Of a stretch of 9,966 bases of DNA, positions 7,062 to 9,966 are shown piece by piece. Every line of letters starts with the position of its first letter. The stretch's first letter is position 1. The stretch lies in contig CAZJBA010000112.1 of NCBI GenBank assembly GCA_964544065.1, positions 1-9,966 of the forward strand. Direction: 5' to 3'. This DNA is from JAYELX01 sp964544065. GTDB taxonomy: Bacteria > Chloroflexota > Anaerolineae > Anaerolineales > UBA11858. Both the position numbers and the translations under genes were made by a program. The notes under the pieces were generated by a model, which saw nothing but the letters and a program-made list of their open reading frames with translations, was not told where the DNA came from and did no database searches.

Positions 7062-8102
7062 ATGTCGCCAGCCAAACAAAAAGGGACCGAGCAGAAGGCT
7101 TTGCGCCGCTGGGTTCTTTTTCTATGGGGGGTAGCGTTTGTGTTGATCTTCGGGCTGATTGCGATCATTTTCGCGGCGGCGTCCCCTACCCCCACCCCTG
7201 TCGCCGCGGCGGCTACAAGGGTGAGTCCCAGCGCCACGATCAGCCCCAAGCCGAGTCAACAGGCCACATCAACGCGCCCGCCCGCGAGCACGACTGCTTC
7301 GCCGTTGCCGCCAACGGTAACGCCCACGGAATCAGCATCCCCCACCCCAACCCAAATCGTCCCCAGCCGGACTCCTTTCCCCCCAACACCATCACCGCAG
7401 TTTAGCAGTACGGTGATCGGCCACTCCACCGCAGACCGGCCGCTCGAAGTCCACCAGTTTGGGCACGGGGCGAGCGAGCGCCTGATCATCGCCGGTATTC
7501 ACGGAGGCTACGAATGGAACACGGTCGCGCTGGCGAACGAATTGATCGCCCATTTGCAAGAGCATCCCGACACAGTTCCCGCAGGCGTGAGACTCTACGT
7601 TTTGCCGGTGATGAATCCCGATGGCGAGGCACGCTCCCACGGCGTCGAAGGGCGCGCCAACGAGAACGGCGTCGATTTGAACCGGAATTTTCCTGCCCTG
7701 TGGCAAGAGGATTGGCCCAGGGCTGGATGCTGGAACTACAGGCCGATCACGGCGGGCGAGCACCCGGCCTCGGAGCCGGAGACCCTGGCCGTGATGCACT
7801 TCATCCAGACGCATGAAATCGATGCCTTGATCAGCTACCACAGCGCCGCCCTGGGGATTTTCGGCGGCGGCCAACCGCCCGACTCGGCCTCGCAGGATTT
7901 AGCCGCCAGCATCGCGGCAGTCAGCGACTACCCCTACCCGCCCATCGACACGGGCTGCCAGTTCACGGGCCAACTGATCGACTGGGTCTCTCAAGAGGGG
8001 ATCGCCGCCGTCGATATCGAATTGACCAACCACACAGACACCGACCTCGAACAAAATTTGGCCATTCTGGCCACGTTCTTAGACTGGAAGATGAAACCAT
8101 GA
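7062..8102 (+). CDS. membrane-anchored M14 zinc carboxypeptidase with Ser/Thr/Pro stalk
   Basis: Exported M14 metallopeptidase of 346 residues. An uncleaved-looking signal anchor (17-40, after a basic N-terminus) is followed by a Pro/Thr/Ser-rich stalk (41-113) and the catalytic domain (about 117-346). Visible motifs are HGGYEW with zinc ligands His147 and Glu151, NPDG (185-188), DLNRNFP with Asn207-Arg208, HPASEPET (234-241), SYHS with third zinc ligand His260, and VDIELTN with catalytic Glu320. The domain is most like the short bacterial M14 proteins that include murein tripeptide amidase MpaA, so a peptidoglycan peptide is a reasonable but unproven substrate. ATG at 7062 is preferred; it starts 10 bases after the DUF1385 stop, with a weak AGG just upstream. 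TTG at 7041 would add seven residues and overlap the upstream gene but has no ribosome site. Its TGA overlaps the next ATG by four bases. Confidence 0.88.
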   Translation: MSPAKQKGTEQKALRRWVLFLWGVAFVLIFGLIAIIFAAASPTPTPVAAAATRVSPSATISPKPSQQATSTRPPASTTASPLPPTVTPTESASPTPTQIVPSRTPFPPTPSPQFSSTVIGHSTADRPLEVHQFGHGASERLIIAGIHGGYEWNTVALANELIAHLQEHPDTVPAGVRLYVLPVMNPDGEARSHGVEGRANENGVDLNRNFPALWQEDWPRAGCWNYRPITAGEHPASEPETLAVMHFIQTHEIDALISYHSAALGIFGGGQPPDSASQDLAASIAAVSDYPYPPIDTGCQFTGQLIDWVSQEGIAAVDIELTNHTDTDLEQNLAILATFLDWKMKP

Positions 8103-8980
8103 AAAAAGGAAAACCAATTCTGAAAGCTTGCCTCGTCGTTGTGGCCTTATTTGGCCTGATGATTTTATGCGCGGGCGGCTACTGGGTCTCTCGCCGGGTT
8201 CAGCCCGGCCCGGTGCAAAAGCCCGTCTTTCAAGGAGTAGAATATATCCGCGAGTCACGCAGTTCGCCCCGACCGATGGTTATTCACGTGATGAAGATTG
8301 ACCTACGCGCCAAGGGAATCCGCATCAAGATCACGCCCGGCGATCCCGAGGCGGAATTACCCCTCGAGGCGCGCACAACGTCGGAATTTCTCAAAGATTT
8401 CGACGTGCAGGTCGCCATCAACGGAGACGCTTTCGAACCCTGGCACGCCCGCGGCTTTTTCGATTATTACCCCCACAGTGGCGACCGCGTTGACCCGATC
8501 GGGTTTGCCGCCTCGGAGGGAGTCGTCTACTCCCAGGAAACGGACAGCGAACCAAGGATCTATTTCTCCCCAACCCATCGAGCCCGCTTCGACATAGCCA
8601 TCGGCGGCGAATACAATGTGATCTCAGGCAATGCGATGCTGGTCATAGGCGGCAAACCGCGACCAAACCTGGAAGATTCCCCCGCGCCCCGCACTGCCGT
8701 GGCGCTGGACCGCTCGAACCAAACGCTGATTCTCGTGGTGATCGATGGGCGGCAACCGGGCTACTCGGAGGGCGCCACCATGCTGGAGTTGGCCGAAATC
8801 ATCATCAGCCACGACGGCTACACCGCCATGAACCTGGACGGCGGCGGGTCGTCCACGATGGTGATGGAAAACGCTATGGGCGGAGCCAAGGTGTTGAACT
8901 CCCCCATCAACCAACGCATCCCCGGGCGAGAGAGGCCGGTGGGCAATCATCTGGGCATCTATGCCAAGCCGCTGCCTTGA
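8099..8980 (+). CDS. phosphodiester glycosidase family (NAGPA / DUF2233) exported protein
   Basis: Protein of 293 residues with an N-terminal signal anchor (about 8-28) and a NAGPA (phosphodiester glycosidase) domain across about 45-290. The mammalian relative removes GlcNAc from a phosphodiester-linked sugar, and bacterial members are thought to act on envelope or exopolysaccharide glycans. Family motifs are VAINGDAF (105-112, where INGGFF is more usual), PRTAVAL, a VVIDGRQPGYSEGAT segment followed by MLELAEI, MNLDGGGSSTM with Asp247-Gly250, and RPVGNHLGIY (279-288). A Cys at 24 is preceded by Leu, so it does not make a proper lipobox. The ATG overlaps the M14 stop as ATGA, with GGAAG at 8086-8090 eight bases upstream, implying coupled translation. 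It is the last gene of the operon. No clear terminator follows in 8981-9061. Confidence 0.88.
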   Translation: MKKGKPILKACLVVVALFGLMILCAGGYWVSRRVQPGPVQKPVFQGVEYIRESRSSPRPMVIHVMKIDLRAKGIRIKITPGDPEAELPLEARTTSEFLKDFDVQVAINGDAFEPWHARGFFDYYPHSGDRVDPIGFAASEGVVYSQETDSEPRIYFSPTHRARFDIAIGGEYNVISGNAMLVIGGKPRPNLEDSPAPRTAVALDRSNQTLILVVIDGRQPGYSEGATMLELAEIIISHDGYTAMNLDGGGSSTMVMENAMGGAKVLNSPINQRIPGRERPVGNHLGIYAKPLP

Positions 8981-9061
8981 TGAACCAAATCGGCTTGATC
9001 CAACACACTACCCAAACCCTTGCAGACGAAATCATAAGGTTAGGTGCCTTGAAAAGACTAC

Positions 9062-9090
9062 TTGACAGCAAACCAAGATTGACCCATAAT
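9062..9090 (+). promoter_or_regulatory. near-consensus sigma70 promoter of the vapB-like gene
   Basis: TTGACA (9062-9067, a perfect -35) is followed by a 17-base spacer and CATAAT (9085-9090, 5 of 6 matches to the -10). The predicted transcript start near 9097 leaves a leader of about 25 bases, ending in GGAGG and the ATG at 9123. It is the best promoter match I found in the window, consistent with a tightly repressed toxin-antitoxin module. Confidence 0.75.
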
Positions 9091-9114
9091 GGATGCAATA
9101 CAGAACCATTATGG
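9084..9114 (+). promoter_or_regulatory. paired palindromic boxes, putative antitoxin operator
   Basis: Two nine-base boxes, CCATAATGG (9084-9092) and CCATTATGG (9106-9114), are each palindromic around one central base and are also inverted copies of each other. Their centres are 22 bases apart, about two turns of DNA. The first covers the -10 element and the second enters the GGAGG ribosome site. VapB/FitA-type ribbon-helix-helix antitoxins typically repress their own promoters by binding such inverted repeats. Binding here is inferred from position and symmetry. Confidence 0.6.
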
Positions 9115-9122
9115 AGGCGCTT

Positions 9123-9365
9123 ATGACTACCTATACTGTCAAGAATATCCCCCCCACTATCTACGAAAAACTGAAGAGATCTGCTGAACTGAATCGACGC
9201 AGTATCAATAGTGAGATCATCTTCTGCATCGAAAATACAGTTCAAAGTCAAGCCGTCGATCCTGAATTAGTTCTGCGAAGAGCGCGAAAGCTTCGGAGCT
9301 TAACTGAAGATGCTCCGATCACGGAGGACGAACTCAAAATGGCCAAAGAAGATGGGCGATTATGA
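9123..9365 (+). CDS. vapB: VapB/FitA-like ribbon-helix-helix antitoxin
   Basis: Small protein of 80 residues with an Arc/CopG ribbon-helix-helix N-terminus. The DNA-binding strand is TTYTVKNIP, followed by a first helix PTIYEKLKRSAELN and RRSINSEIIFCIENTV as the turn and second helix. The C-terminal half (about 48-80) is charged and would normally wrap and inhibit the PIN-domain toxin. The start chosen is ATG at 9123, because GGAGG at 9113-9117 stands five bases upstream. An in-frame ATG at 9093 lies at or before the predicted transcript start. Its TGA overlaps the vapC ATG as ATGA, the usual arrangement for coupled vapBC pairs. The stretch looks more A/T-rich than the operon to its left, which suggests separate ancestry. 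The toxin next to it is truncated, so this antitoxin is effectively solitary. Confidence 0.85.
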   Translation: MTTYTVKNIPPTIYEKLKRSAELNRRSINSEIIFCIENTVQSQAVDPELVLRRARKLRSLTEDAPITEDELKMAKEDGRL

Positions 9366-9477
9366 TCGTTGTCGATACAAACATCATCGCGTATTTGTAT
9401 TTAGAAAGTGGCCGCTCAGCACAAGTTGAGCGGCTGTTAGAGAAAGACACACGATGGTCGGCCCCTCTTCACGTAAT
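9362..9477 (+). pseudogene. vapC: truncated vapC (PIN-domain toxin) 5' remnant
   Basis: The reading frame opens with MIVVDTNIIAYLYLES, the start of a VapC/FitB-type PIN-domain ribonuclease including first active-site Asp5. PIN-like sequence continues to about WSAPLH (residues 32-37). After that the frame enters the antisense strand of the YjbQ gene, whose stop codon is at 9478-9480. It reads through as unrelated sequence rich in Arg, Thr and Ser to a stop at 9668-9670 (102 residues in all). A complete VapC is about 125-140 residues and needs three or four acidic residues along its length. Those after Asp5 are missing, so nuclease activity is unlikely. It overlaps the antitoxin stop by four bases. 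Confidence 0.8.
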
Positions 9478-9897
9478 CTATTCCCCGATCACCTGGACGA
9501 CCAACTCGCGGCGGCGGGAGCGGACATCGAAATCGATGAAAACGATCTGCTGCCAGGTTCCCAGGGTCAAACGTCCATCGACGAAAGGGACTGACAACGA
9601 GGCACCCAAGAGAGCAGCGCGCACGTGGGAATGCCCGTTGCCATCGTGCCAGCGGGCTTCGTGCTGGTAATAGCGATCGGGGTCGGCGATTTCATCAAAC
9701 AGGCGCTGCAAATCGCTGATGCAACCCGATTCATACTCGATGGTGGTGAATCCGCTGGTGGACGAGGGGGTGAACAGGGTCACGACACCATCCGTCAACC
9801 CCGATTGCTTGACTTTCTCCTGGACGGATTGGGAGATGTCTTTTATGTCCGCATTCCCGCGCGTTTCCAACTTGATCGATAAGGTTTTGACGGTCAT
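9478..9897 (-). CDS. YjbQ / UPF0047 family protein
   Basis: Complete 139-residue member of the YjbQ/UPF0047 family, small trimeric cytoplasmic proteins; E. coli YjbQ has been linked to thiamin phosphate synthase activity. Family features are TPSSTSGFTTIEYESG (43-58), the metal-binding stretch HEARWHDGNGHSHVRA (79-94), LLGASLSVPFV (96-106), GRLTLGTWQQIVFIDFD (108-124) and the normal ending VVQVIGE followed at once by the stop. The first motif has TPSSTSG where many members have His-Thr-Thr/Ser, which suggests the subgroup common in archaea and deep-branching bacteria. ATG at 9897 has GGAG (complement of 9907-9910) nine bases upstream. It converges on vapBC with no visible terminator, so its transcript could run antisense to the toxin remnant and antitoxin. 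Confidence 0.9.
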   Translation of the reverse strand: MTVKTLSIKLETRGNADIKDISQSVQEKVKQSGLTDGVVTLFTPSSTSGFTTIEYESGCISDLQRLFDEIADPDRYYQHEARWHDGNGHSHVRAALLGASLSVPFVDGRLTLGTWQQIVFIDFDVRSRRRELVVQVIGE

Positions 9898-9966
9898 ATT
9901 AATTCACTCCATTTGTCGGTGCTGATTAGGATCAACTACGCCACTCCGCCGAACGGCGCTTCGTGG

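Noticed and set aside
8159..8173. Lipobox reading for the NAGPA protein (Cys24).
   Set aside because: The residue before Cys is Leu, which signal peptidase II does not normally accept; a signal anchor fits better.
9036..9050. AAGG...CCTT stem after the operon as a terminator.
   Set aside because: Only four to five pairs and no following T run.
9093..9122. Upstream in-frame ATG (9093) as the antitoxin start.
   Set aside because: It lies at or before the predicted transcript start, and GGAGG is placed ideally for the ATG at 9123.
9478..9670. Continuation of the vapC frame as a 102-residue protein.
   Set aside because: Beyond about base 9470 it is the antisense strand of an intact YjbQ gene, and its sequence shows no PIN features.
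9898..9966. Possible 3' end of another minus-strand gene at the right edge (for example a frame ending in TAG at 9936-9938).
   Set aside because: Fewer than 30 codons are visible in any frame, all three minus frames end in plausible stops, and none gives a recognisable tail. The short hairpin CGCC-GAAC-GGCG at 9947-9958 has no U run.

Overview
The window looks like part of a chromosome from a member of the Chloroflexota (Anaerolineae-like). This is an inference. It rests on Thr/Pro-rich 'TPTxTP' linkers after the membrane anchor of two exported proteins, on a DUF1385 (YqhQ-family) gene beside M20 and M14 peptidase genes, and on large multi-spanning GT-C-like membrane proteins. No rRNA, tRNA, CRISPR array or insertion sequence was seen.

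Layout. On the minus strand (151-3837) two large membrane proteins are separated by 12 bases: a GT-C/GT39-like glycosyltransferase (151-1767) and, upstream of it, a multi-spanning protein with an aspartate pair in its first external loop and a TPR-like C-terminal tail (1780-3837). A 180-base divergent intergenic region (3850-4029) separates them from a tightly packed plus-strand operon (4030-8980). That operon encodes a lipoprotein with a Thr/Pro linker and a GerMN-like domain, an M20 dipeptidase, a DUF1385 membrane protein, a membrane-anchored M14 zinc carboxypeptidase and a membrane-anchored phosphodiester glycosidase (NAGPA/DUF2233). Gene junctions are 19 bases, zero bases, 10 bases and a 4-base overlap, so the five genes are probably co-transcribed from a TATAAT box at 3977. 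Three of the products are anchored outside the cytoplasmic membrane and two are peptidases, which suggests cell-envelope peptide and glycan processing. The minus-strand GT-C proteins could supply glycosylation. Both ideas are inference.

The right end is a different kind of region. A vapB-type ribbon-helix-helix antitoxin (9123-9365) sits behind a near-consensus promoter (TTGACA, 17 bases, CATAAT) overlaid by two palindromic CCATwATGG boxes that look like an autoregulatory operator. Its partner vapC toxin starts with the usual ATGA overlap but is recognisable for only about 36 codons. The sequence then runs directly into the 3' end of an intact minus-strand YjbQ/UPF0047 gene (9478-9897). The toxin is therefore truncated, and the junction marks a past rearrangement or, possibly, an assembly join.
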